64,000 nucleotides of DNA from an uncultured Bacteroidia bacterium. Its GTDB lineage: Bacteria; Bacteroidota; Bacteroidia; Bacteroidales; F082. The stretch covers positions 1 to 64,000 of the forward strand of contig CAJVWU010000006.1 in NCBI GenBank assembly GCA_913009755.1, in the 5' to 3' direction. A program made the position numbers and the translations under genes. The notes under the pieces are model-generated. The model did not search any database, was not told the DNA's origin, and saw only the letters and a program-made list of their open reading frames with translations. Of this stretch, positions 14,438-22,100 are shown one piece after another. Numbering within the stretch: the stretch's first letter is position 1; each line of letters starts with the position of its first letter.

Positions 14438-17257
14438 ATGATCAAACATATTTCCACGATAATTTTTCTTATTCTTTTCTACAATTTTATCAACGCCCAG
14501 ATCATTGTTGTTGATCCTCCCTTTCCAACCGATCAAGACGAAGTAACCGTCACTTTTAATGCGCAGGAAGGCAGTGGCGGACTTGCAGGTTACGACGGTA
14601 CGGTTTATGCCCATACGGGTGTAATAACCGATAAAAGCCAATCGGGTTCAGATTGGAGGTATGTAAAAGCCGATTGGGGGGTGAATATTCCCGATTGCAA
14701 AATGGTACCGGTTGGCGAGGATTTATGGCAACTAACCATTGGCCCGTCTATTCGCGATTATTATGGAGTACCTGCCGGCGAGATCATTTTGAAGATGGCA
14801 TTCGTGTTCAGAAGCGCTACTGAGGTTGACGGGGCCTGGCTTGAGGGCAAAACTGAATCCGGAGGAGATATTTTTTATGATGTTTCTGAAATACCGGCCC
14901 TCACGGTTCGCATCACCTCCCCGGAAGAATCTCCTTTTATAGCCGAATTGCTTGACACATTACACGTTACCTGGCAAACAAACCTTTCCGATTCCTCATT
15001 TCTTTACATTAACAACCAAAAAGTATTTGCCGATACGGGTTCTTCGTTCCAATATGAACTGGCGGCTAACCATTACGGTGCAAACTGGATAAAAGCCGTT
15101 GCGGTAAATGATACCAACAGGGTTGCCGATTCATTTTATTTTTATGTGAGGCGGCCCTTAACCATTGAAGAAAGACCCGCAGGCGTTGCTGACGGAATTA
15201 ATTACCTTGATGATACGACGGTTATCCTCTGCCTGTATGCCCCGCATAAAAAATATGTTTTTGCTTTGGGCAGTTATTGCGGTTGGCAGGTTTCGGATGA
15301 TGTTTACATGAAACAAACACCCGACAGTAACAGGTACTGGGTGGAAATTACCGGCCTGGAACCCGGCAAACAATATATTTTTCAATACCTGATTGACGGC
15401 ACAATCAGGGTGGGCGATATTTATGCCGCCCAGGTAAGCGATCCGTGGAACGACAAATACATCAGCCCCAGCACTTACCCTGACATTCCTGCGTATCCGG
15501 AAGACAAAACTTCGGGAATAGCCACCGTATTCCAAACGGCACAACAACCTTACCAGTGGGAGGTAACTGATTTTAATCCCCCGGCAGAAACCGACCTGGT
15601 GGTGTATGAAATGCTTGTACGCGATTTCATTGATGCCCACGATTTCAGCACCTTGACTGACACGCTCGATTACTTTCAAAAACTGGGCATCAATGCCATT
15701 GAACTGATGCCGGTGAGTGAGTTTGAAGGCAACCTGAGCTGGGGCTACAACCCGAACTATTATTTTGCCCCCGATAAATATTACGGGCCCAGGGACACTT
15801 ACAAGCATTTTATTGACGAATGCCACAAACGGGGAATTGCCGTGATCATGGACATGGTTTTAAACCATGCTTACGGAACCTGCCCGCTGGTGATGATGTA
15901 CTGGGACAGCCAGAACAACCGGCCGGCAGCCAACAATCCATGGTTCAACCAAATATGTCCTCACGAACCGTATTGCTGGGGATATGATTTTAACCATAAA
16001 AGCAAGGATACCCAACACTTTGTTGACAGCGTAAACAGCTATTGGCTGACTGAATATAAAATTGACGGATTCCGGTTTGACTTCACAAAAGGTTTTACAA
16101 ATAACAATACCGGTGGAAACTACGATGCCGACAGGATTGCCATCCTCAAAAGAATGGCCGATAAAATATGGTCTGTAAAACCCAATGCGTATGTTATCCT
16201 CGAACATTTTACCGCGAACAGCGAAGAAAAGGTACTGGCCAATTATGGTATGATGCTCTGGGGCAACATGAATTACAATTACAATGAGGCCACTATGGGA
16301 TACAATGAGGATGGCAAATCGAACTTTTCGTGGATATCCTATAAACAGCGGGGATGGAACGATCCCCATGTGATGGGTTACATGGAAAGCCACGATGAAG
16401 AAAGGCTGATGTTTAAAAACGAAACGTATGGCAATTCAAGCGACAATTACGATGTAAAAGATACAGCTACCGCATTACAACGGCAAGCCCTGGCAGCCAA
16501 TTTCTTTTTCACGGTTCCCGGACCAAAAATGATCTGGCAGTTCGGTGAAAGAGGTTATGACTATTCCATTAACTGGCCCTGCATGCAGGAGAACAAGTGC
16601 CGTACCGACCCAAAACCCCCGCGATGGGACTATCTCGAAAACTGGGAAAGGCGTACCCTGATGTACACCTGGGCGTCACTGATCGCGTTGAAAAAAGATC
16701 AGGACGTTTTCAAAAGTGATAATTTTGATATGTTCACCAATTACGCCACGAAAAGGATGAGGTTGTCATCCCCTGATCTGTCGGTTGTCATTCTGGGTAA
16801 TTTTGATGTAATTGAAGGTTCCATTGACCCGGACTTTTATTTTACCGGAACCTGGTACGATTACTGGACCGGTGATTCAATAGAAGTAACCAACGTAAAC
16901 AGCTCCATTCAACTTGAGGCCGGTGAATTCAGGCTATACACCAGTAAAAAACTTAAAACACCTGACTTTGTCGGTATTGGCGAAAACAATTCCACGGGGG
17001 CAGTCAGCGATTTTACCCTATTCCCCAATCCTGCGGATCATTATTTTCAACTGGTAATGCACCTGAAAAGGGAAACTACACTGAAAGCCGTAATTTATGA
17101 TTTGCAGGGAAAGCCCGTAAAAGAATTGTTTAACGGCAGGCTATCAGGCGGTCTTAAAAAACTGACATTCAATATATCCGGTTTCCAACAGGGATTATAC
17201 TTTGTTGCGATCCGGTCGGAAGGGCAACAAAAGGTGAAAAAGCTGATGGTAAATTAG
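14438..17257 (+). CDS. Large T9SS-secreted multidomain GH13 amylase
   Basis: A 939-residue surface or extracellular alpha-glucan hydrolase. The signal peptide ends at ~20 (INA/Q). Residues ~22-150 are the same module as in the GH31 enzyme (GLAGYDGTVYAHTGVIT, LKMAFVFRS). Residues ~155-238 look like an Ig-like linker domain. Residues ~245-345 resemble a CBM48/E-set module (FALGSYCGWQVSDDVYMKQT). The GH13 core has DMVLNH (472-477), GFRFDFTKGF with nucleophile D548, VILEHF with acid/base E589 and MESHDEE (H652/D653). A T9SS type A tail (LFPNPADHYFQLV, LYFVAIRSEGQQKVKKLMVN) occupies the last ~85 residues. The domain order resembles pullulanase/branching-type GH13 proteins, so the enzyme may tolerate alpha-1,6 branches; that is inference. 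Confidence 0.88.
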   Translation: MIKHISTIIFLILFYNFINAQIIVVDPPFPTDQDEVTVTFNAQEGSGGLAGYDGTVYAHTGVITDKSQSGSDWRYVKADWGVNIPDCKMVPVGEDLWQLTIGPSIRDYYGVPAGEIILKMAFVFRSATEVDGAWLEGKTESGGDIFYDVSEIPALTVRITSPEESPFIAELLDTLHVTWQTNLSDSSFLYINNQKVFADTGSSFQYELAANHYGANWIKAVAVNDTNRVADSFYFYVRRPLTIEERPAGVADGINYLDDTTVILCLYAPHKKYVFALGSYCGWQVSDDVYMKQTPDSNRYWVEITGLEPGKQYIFQYLIDGTIRVGDIYAAQVSDPWNDKYISPSTYPDIPAYPEDKTSGIATVFQTAQQPYQWEVTDFNPPAETDLVVYEMLVRDFIDAHDFSTLTDTLDYFQKLGINAIELMPVSEFEGNLSWGYNPNYYFAPDKYYGPRDTYKHFIDECHKRGIAVIMDMVLNHAYGTCPLVMMYWDSQNNRPAANNPWFNQICPHEPYCWGYDFNHKSKDTQHFVDSVNSYWLTEYKIDGFRFDFTKGFTNNNTGGNYDADRIAILKRMADKIWSVKPNAYVILEHFTANSEEKVLANYGMMLWGNMNYNYNEATMGYNEDGKSNFSWISYKQRGWNDPHVMGYMESHDEERLMFKNETYGNSSDNYDVKDTATALQRQALAANFFFTVPGPKMIWQFGERGYDYSINWPCMQENKCRTDPKPPRWDYLENWERRTLMYTWASLIALKKDQDVFKSDNFDMFTNYATKRMRLSSPDLSVVILGNFDVIEGSIDPDFYFTGTWYDYWTGDSIEVTNVNSSIQLEAGEFRLYTSKKLKTPDFVGIGENNSTGAVSDFTLFPNPADHYFQLVMHLKRETTLKAVIYDLQGKPVKELFNGRLSGGLKKLTFNISGFQQGLYFVAIRSEGQQKVKKLMVN

Positions 17258-17353
17258 TAACAGGCTGGGGGGGGGGTGCTCTTTCCGCGGTTGATGCCCT
17301 CACCAACAGTTTTAATATTCAACGGTTTTGTACTTTTCTTTTAATGCAGGCTG

Positions 17354-17373
17354 GCGGCGAATTTATTCGCCGC
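17354..17373. repeat. Perfect hairpin, 9-bp arms
   Basis: GCGGCGAAT and ATTCGCCGC form a perfect dyad with a 2-nt centre, about 100 bp behind the amylase stop. It may act as a transcript-end structure, although it has no T-tract on the plus strand. Confidence 0.5.
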
Positions 17374-17376
17374 TAC

Positions 17377-17412
17377 AAAAAAAAGACCTCCCGACAGAAC
17401 ATCAGGAGGTCT
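17377..17412 (-). terminator. Rho-independent terminator of the small secreted protein gene
   Basis: Stem AGACCTCC/GGAGGTCT (17384-17391 with 17405-17412). On the minus strand it is followed by a run of T residues (A-run 17377-17383 on plus). Confidence 0.85.
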
Positions 17413-17437
17413 AAAACCAAATTAATTAATGAAAAAG

Positions 17438-17680
17438 TCACTTTTTATCGCCACTTGTCTTTTTTGCGCTTTTTTTCTCGTCACACGTTTTTGCAGAGGA
17501 ATGGCACTCACTTTTCATGGTACATTCCTTTGAATTGGATTTTTTATTCTTCTTGGGTTTTTTATCATGATCAACAACCGTAACTACATTCTGATGATTA
17601 AAGGCCATCCCGAAAGTTGATGTTGCCATACTTCCAAAAAATAACATGCTCAATCCCAAGGCTAAAACTTTTTTCTTCAT
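17438..17680 (-). CDS. Small Lys- and Cys-containing secreted protein
   Basis: An 80-residue protein with a signal peptide (MKKKVLALGLSMLFFGSMAT) followed by a very basic tail rich in Lys and Ser, with three Cys (KECTMKSECHSSAKTCDEKK). I recognise no family. It has its own promoter element, ATG and terminator, which supports a real gene. The Cys/His residues could bind a metal, or the Lys-rich tail could bind cell-wall or nucleic-acid anions; neither can be shown from sequence. It is divergent from the two-component system at 17840, which may regulate it. Confidence 0.7.
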   Translation of the reverse strand: MKKKVLALGLSMLFFGSMATSTFGMAFNHQNVVTVVDHDKKPKKNKKSNSKECTMKSECHSSAKTCDEKKSAKKTSGDKK

Positions 17681-17720
17681 AATTTTTTAATTAAATTTTC
17701 TTATCTTTACTTGAATGATA

Positions 17721-17728
17721 CAAATGTA
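17721..17728 (-). promoter_or_regulatory. -7 promoter element (TACATTTG) for the small secreted protein
   Basis: The minus strand reads TACATTTG, 41 bp before the ATG at 17680. Confidence 0.55.
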
Positions 17729-17816
17729 AAAGCAAATCACCCCTTAATCCTGTTAAACAGTTGTTAAAAACTGTTAATAAAATGTTAAATTGTCATACTT
17801 GCTGAGGGGCAGTCTT

Positions 17817-17824
17817 TAATTTTG
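17817..17824 (+). promoter_or_regulatory. -7 promoter element (TAATTTTG) for the two-component system
   Basis: An exact TAnnTTTG match 15 bp before the ATG at 17840. It overlaps the in-frame TTG at 17822 and so rules that codon out as a start. Confidence 0.55.
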
Positions 17825-17839
17825 GAAAGAATTCCTTCT

Positions 17840-19123
17840 ATGAAAAAAAGAACTATTATAGCTATTGCCATCGTTATTTCAATTTCGGTATTGGGCATTG
17901 TTTTTACCCAGTTGTTCTGGGTGAAGAAATCGTTGGACCTGAAAGGAAAACAGTTTGATAACAGTATACGCATTGCATTAAAAAGTGTGATCAACCAATT
18001 GATGGAAATTAAAAACGATTCGGTTTTTCAGGAACATTTATATAAACTTTCATGCCGGAAGGTCAAACTGGATGTAACCGACTTTGTGATGCCTTCGACG
18101 CTTGATTCGCTGATGCACGAAGAAATGAATTCAATGGGCATGACCGATAATTACTATTATGGAATTTACAATAAGTTGAATGACCGGTTTGCCACAGGAC
18201 ATTTAGGCAATAAAAGCAAAGAACTGTTGAAATCCCCTTATCAATATTCAATAGCAAGCATCTTCAAACCAGGTAACTATTATCTGACAGCCTATTTTCC
18301 AACCAAAACAAGTATTGTTTTACGGCAAATGGAAATATGGCTGCTGTTGTCGGTTTTTTTCATTGTTATTGTGATTATCAGTTTTGTTTTTGTTATCCTG
18401 ACCATTCTTCAGCAAAAGAAACTTTCGGAGTTAAAAACCGATTTTATCAACAACATGACCCACGAATTTAAAACACCCCTTGCCACTACATCCCTGGCAG
18501 CCGAAATGCTCTTAAGGCCTGAAGTAACAAGTAAAAAGGAGAAAGTCAACAAATATGTCAAAGTAATTATTGATGAAAACCAGCGACTGAAAAATCATGT
18601 GGAACAGGTTCTTGAAATATCATCCCTTGAAAACGGGAAAAAAGACTATAATTTCAAAGAAACTGATATTCATGAATTGGTGAAACTGGTTGTTAAACGA
18701 TTTGAACTTCATTTAAAAGAAAAGAACATCAATTTAACCCTTAAACTTGATGCAACCCGTCATACAATCAAAGCCAACACAACCGAAATAATAAATGTGA
18801 TATTCAATTTGCTGGATAATGCGATCAAATACTCGCCTTCAAATACCCGGATATTGATTAAAACCCGGAATAGCAAAAGCGGAATCTTTTTGAGTATCCG
18901 GGATAAGGGTATTGGTATCCGGCCCGAACATCATAAAGATGTTTTTAAAAATCTGTTCAGGGTGCCTACCGGTAATATTCATGAAGTAAGGGGATTTGGA
19001 CTTGGCCTTTATTATGTAAAAAACGTAATTGACTATCATCACGGATATATTGAGCTTGACAGCCAACCGGGCAGAGGTTCAACATTTGATATTTTTCTTC
19101 CGTTTAACAATAAGATAACTTAA
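17840..19123 (+). CDS. Sensor histidine kinase, RprX-like
   Basis: A 427-residue inner-membrane kinase. Transmembrane segments lie at ~6-28 and ~167-190, enclosing a ~135-residue periplasmic sensor domain of unknown ligand. The HisKA motif is FINNMTHEFKTPLA with phospho-acceptor H208. The ATP-binding domain has the N box IFNLLDNAIKYSP, the G1 box RDKGIGI, LFRVPTG and the G2 box GFGLGLYYV. The architecture and order with the next gene match the Bacteroides RprX-RprY pair. The response regulator follows within 80 bp, so they form one operon. Inputs and targets are unknown. Confidence 0.9.
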   Translation: MKKRTIIAIAIVISISVLGIVFTQLFWVKKSLDLKGKQFDNSIRIALKSVINQLMEIKNDSVFQEHLYKLSCRKVKLDVTDFVMPSTLDSLMHEEMNSMGMTDNYYYGIYNKLNDRFATGHLGNKSKELLKSPYQYSIASIFKPGNYYLTAYFPTKTSIVLRQMEIWLLLSVFFIVIVIISFVFVILTILQQKKLSELKTDFINNMTHEFKTPLATTSLAAEMLLRPEVTSKKEKVNKYVKVIIDENQRLKNHVEQVLEISSLENGKKDYNFKETDIHELVKLVVKRFELHLKEKNINLTLKLDATRHTIKANTTEIINVIFNLLDNAIKYSPSNTRILIKTRNSKSGIFLSIRDKGIGIRPEHHKDVFKNLFRVPTGNIHEVRGFGLGLYYVKNVIDYHHGYIELDSQPGRGSTFDIFLPFNNKIT

Positions 19124-19200
19124 TGTAAGGAATCATGCCTTTGGACGACAAACAAACAAAATCACGTGAACTAATATTGAACAAAAAACAGGTAGCCACT

Positions 19201-19947
19201 ATGACACAAAAAGAAAACAGACCGGTCAAAATATTGTTTGTTGAAGATGACGCCAATCTGAGCATGGTGCTTAAAGACTACCTTGAGATGATTGGATATG
19301 AGGTGGATCACGCTGCTGACGGGATAGCAGGACTTGATTATTTTAACAAAAATAATTATGAGATGCTGATCCTGGATGTGATGATGCCGAAGAAAGACGG
19401 CTTTACTTTAGCTTCCGAGATCAGGGAAAATGACCTAACCACACCTATTATTTTCCTAACGGCAAAAAATCTGAAACAAGACCGGATCAGGGGCTTTCAA
19501 AACGGGTGTGATGATTACATTACCAAACCGTTCAACACCGAAGAACTGAGCCTCCGAATTAAAGCCATCCTGAAACGTTGTGAAAACAGTAATCAGACAA
19601 ACCCTGCAATACAACATGAGATATTTCCTATTGGGAGGTTCACCTTCAATGCTACCAGCATGCTCCTTTCGGACAATGAGGGCGAACGAAAACTGACCAA
19701 AAAAGAAACAGGATTGTTAAAACTGCTAAGTGAAAATGTCAACACCCTGCTTACACGAGAAACGGCACTTGAACAGGTTTGGGGCGAAAACGACTATTTT
19801 ATCGGAAGGAGCATGGATGTGTTCATCACCAAACTTAGAAAATACCTGCGGCCTGATCCCAACGTAAAAATTACCAATATTCACGGTATCGGATTTAAGC
19901 TTGAAGTGAGCGGGCCGGTAAAGGAACGTGCAAAAAGTATGGCTTAA
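19201..19947 (+). CDS. Response regulator, OmpR/RprY-like
   Basis: A 248-residue DNA-binding response regulator. The receiver domain has the acidic pair VEDD, phospho-acceptor D59 in LILDVMMPKKDG, the Thr switch IIFLTAKN and Lys in ITKPF. A winged-helix OmpR-type output domain follows (KLTKKETGLLKLLSENVNTL, RSMDVFITKLRKYL, NIHGIGFKLEV). An upstream in-frame ATG at 19135 would add 22 residues; the internal start is preferred because the receiver begins six residues after it. Its TAA stop overlaps the stop of the convergent S9 peptidase gene in a shared TTAA. Confidence 0.9.
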   Translation: MTQKENRPVKILFVEDDANLSMVLKDYLEMIGYEVDHAADGIAGLDYFNKNNYEMLILDVMMPKKDGFTLASEIRENDLTTPIIFLTAKNLKQDRIRGFQNGCDDYITKPFNTEELSLRIKAILKRCENSNQTNPAIQHEIFPIGRFTFNATSMLLSDNEGERKLTKKETGLLKLLSENVNTLLTRETALEQVWGENDYFIGRSMDVFITKLRKYLRPDPNVKITNIHGIGFKLEVSGPVKERAKSMA

Positions 19948-22076
19948 TTGTTTTTCCCCAACAGCATCAGCATAAAAGCATCTTCCAGCGCTGTTTCCTT
20001 GTATTGTTCAAATCTTCCCGAGGCACCGCCATGTCCGAAATCCATATTCGTTTTTAACAACACCAGATTATCACCGGTTTTCATCTCCCTGAGCCTGGCC
20101 ACCCATTTTGCCGGTTCCCAGTACTGCACCTGGCTGTCATGCAATCCGGTAAGGACAAGTATGTTGGGGTAATCCTGCGCTTTTACATTATCATAGGGCG
20201 AATACGACAACATGTATTTGTAATATTCTTCGTCATTGGGGTTTCCCCATTCATCATATTCGCCGGTGGTGAGGGGAATACTTTCATCAAGCATAGTGGT
20301 TACCACATCCACAAAAGGCACATCGGCAATCACCCCTTTAAACAGCCCGGGATCGTAATTGATGACTGCTCCGATAAGCAATCCGCCGGCACTGCCGCCG
20401 TAAGCAAACAATTTATCAGATGAAGAATATTTATTTTCAATCAGGTATTTTGCACAATCAATAAAATCGAAAAAAGTATTTTTTTTATTTAACAGTTTAC
20501 CGTCTTCATACCATTGTCTTCCCATTTCTTCACCACCGCGCACGTGTGCAATGGCAATGACAAAACCCCGGTCGAGCAAACTTAATCTTGGGGATGAAAA
20601 AGATGACTCGGTACTGTAACCGTACGAACCATATCCGTAAAGCCGTAAAGGGTGGGATCCATCCCTTATAAATCCTTTTTTGTAAACAATGGAAACCGGT
20701 ACTTTTACCCCGTCGCGGGCGACTGCAAACAAGCGGTCTGTTATATATTCACCGGGGTTGTATCCGCCAAGAACTTCATCCTGTTTCAACAGGGTGGTTT
20801 TCCCCGAGATCATATCATAATCATTAATGGTCATGGGTGTTTTCAGGCTGGTAAAACCGTACCGCAGTTTCCGGCTGTCGTATTTGGGGTTTTCCGAGGT
20901 ATAGGCATAATAATCTTTCTCATCAAAACTTACATACTGATCTTTGTTGTTTTTCAGGTTGAAAACACGGAACCGCCGCAATCCGTTTTTGCGTTCGGTA
21001 ACGACATAAAAATCACGAAAAACATCAATGTATTCCAATAAAACATCATCCCGGTTCGGAATCAGTTCTTTCCAGTTTTCTATCGGGGTTTTATCCTCTG
21101 GCGTTTCCATCAACCGGAAATTTTTTGCCTCCTTGTTGGTCCTGATCAGCCAGCGGCCGCCCTGATGTGAAATGTCATATTCATGGTCACGTTGCCTTTT
21201 TTGAAACACTTTGAATTTCCCATCGGCATCATTTGCATTCAAAATCCTGTACTCGGCAGATAAAGTGCTGGATGAACCGATAACCAGGTATTTGTCAGAT
21301 TTGGTCTTGTAAACGAAAACATCATAAGTGGGGTCGGTTTCTTCATATACAACCACATCTTTTTCAGGGTTTTCTCCAAGGTGGTGCCTCATGATCCGAT
21401 AGGCTCTCAGTGTTTTGTCTTTTATGGCATAAAATACCGTTTTGTTATCGTTGGCCCAGGTGATATCCCCGGTTGTATTGGGTATATTATCTGTGTAATT
21501 ATCCCCTGTTTCCAGGTTTTTAAAACGGATGGAATACTTTCTGCGGCTGACCGTATCAACACTGTAGGCAAGCAACTCGTTATTTTGGCTTACTTCCCAG
21601 TCGCCAATCTCAAAAAAATGATGGCCTCTGGCCATTTTGTTCCCGTCAAGCATTATTTCTTCCGGTGCATCTTTTTTTAGTTTTTTCCGGCAATAGACAG
21701 GATATTGCTTTCCTTTTTCATAACGTGTATAATATTGGTACCCCCTCAGGTTGTATGGCACCGACATGTCCTTTTGCTTGATGCGCCCCACAATTTCCTT
21801 GTACAGTTTTTTTTGTAGTTTCTCTGTTTTTTTCATCACCCGGGCGGTATATTCGTTTTCTTCTTTCAGGTAATCAATTACTTTGGGATTGTCCCTTTGA
21901 TTCAACCAATAATAATTGTCAACGCGTGTGTTTCCGAACTCATGAAATTCTTTTTTTATCTTTTTCGCTCCGGGGGCATCCATAATTTCGTGTGTTTCTT
22001 GTGCGCAAGCCTGTAAACTCACAAGCATGGCTATCATCATCGGCAATAATATCAAAAAATTTGATTTATTGTTCAT
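19944..22076 (-). CDS. S9A prolyl oligopeptidase / oligopeptidase B-like lipoprotein
   Basis: A 710-residue serine peptidase that cleaves short peptides. It has an N-terminal lipoprotein signal ending LQAC (C24) and an N-terminal beta-propeller domain starting at the VDNYYWLNQRDNPKVIDYL motif of the family. The alpha/beta-hydrolase domain carries the catalytic triad S562 (GGSAGG), D647 (LTGLHDSQV) and H682 (FGHGG). The acidic residues near the active site (DEWGNP) resemble oligopeptidase B, which cuts after Lys/Arg, but specificity is uncertain. It is 24 bp behind the TonB-dependent receptor gene and probably co-transcribed, which hints at a peptide substrate for both. Confidence 0.9.
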   Translation of the reverse strand: MNNKSNFLILLPMMIAMLVSLQACAQETHEIMDAPGAKKIKKEFHEFGNTRVDNYYWLNQRDNPKVIDYLKEENEYTARVMKKTEKLQKKLYKEIVGRIKQKDMSVPYNLRGYQYYTRYEKGKQYPVYCRKKLKKDAPEEIMLDGNKMARGHHFFEIGDWEVSQNNELLAYSVDTVSRRKYSIRFKNLETGDNYTDNIPNTTGDITWANDNKTVFYAIKDKTLRAYRIMRHHLGENPEKDVVVYEETDPTYDVFVYKTKSDKYLVIGSSSTLSAEYRILNANDADGKFKVFQKRQRDHEYDISHQGGRWLIRTNKEAKNFRLMETPEDKTPIENWKELIPNRDDVLLEYIDVFRDFYVVTERKNGLRRFRVFNLKNNKDQYVSFDEKDYYAYTSENPKYDSRKLRYGFTSLKTPMTINDYDMISGKTTLLKQDEVLGGYNPGEYITDRLFAVARDGVKVPVSIVYKKGFIRDGSHPLRLYGYGSYGYSTESSFSSPRLSLLDRGFVIAIAHVRGGEEMGRQWYEDGKLLNKKNTFFDFIDCAKYLIENKYSSSDKLFAYGGSAGGLLIGAVINYDPGLFKGVIADVPFVDVVTTMLDESIPLTTGEYDEWGNPNDEEYYKYMLSYSPYDNVKAQDYPNILVLTGLHDSQVQYWEPAKWVARLREMKTGDNLVLLKTNMDFGHGGASGRFEQYKETALEDAFMLMLLGKNN

Positions 22077-22100
22077 AAAAAAAGGCTGTTATTCCCGGCG

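Noticed and set aside
15158-16393. Two long minus-strand frames (222 and 177 codons) inside the large amylase gene
   Set aside because: They are shadows of a protein with complete GH13 motifs on the other strand. No promoter or start context.
17822-17839. TTG start extending the histidine kinase by six residues
   Set aside because: The codon is part of the TAATTTTG promoter element and would lie upstream of the transcript start.
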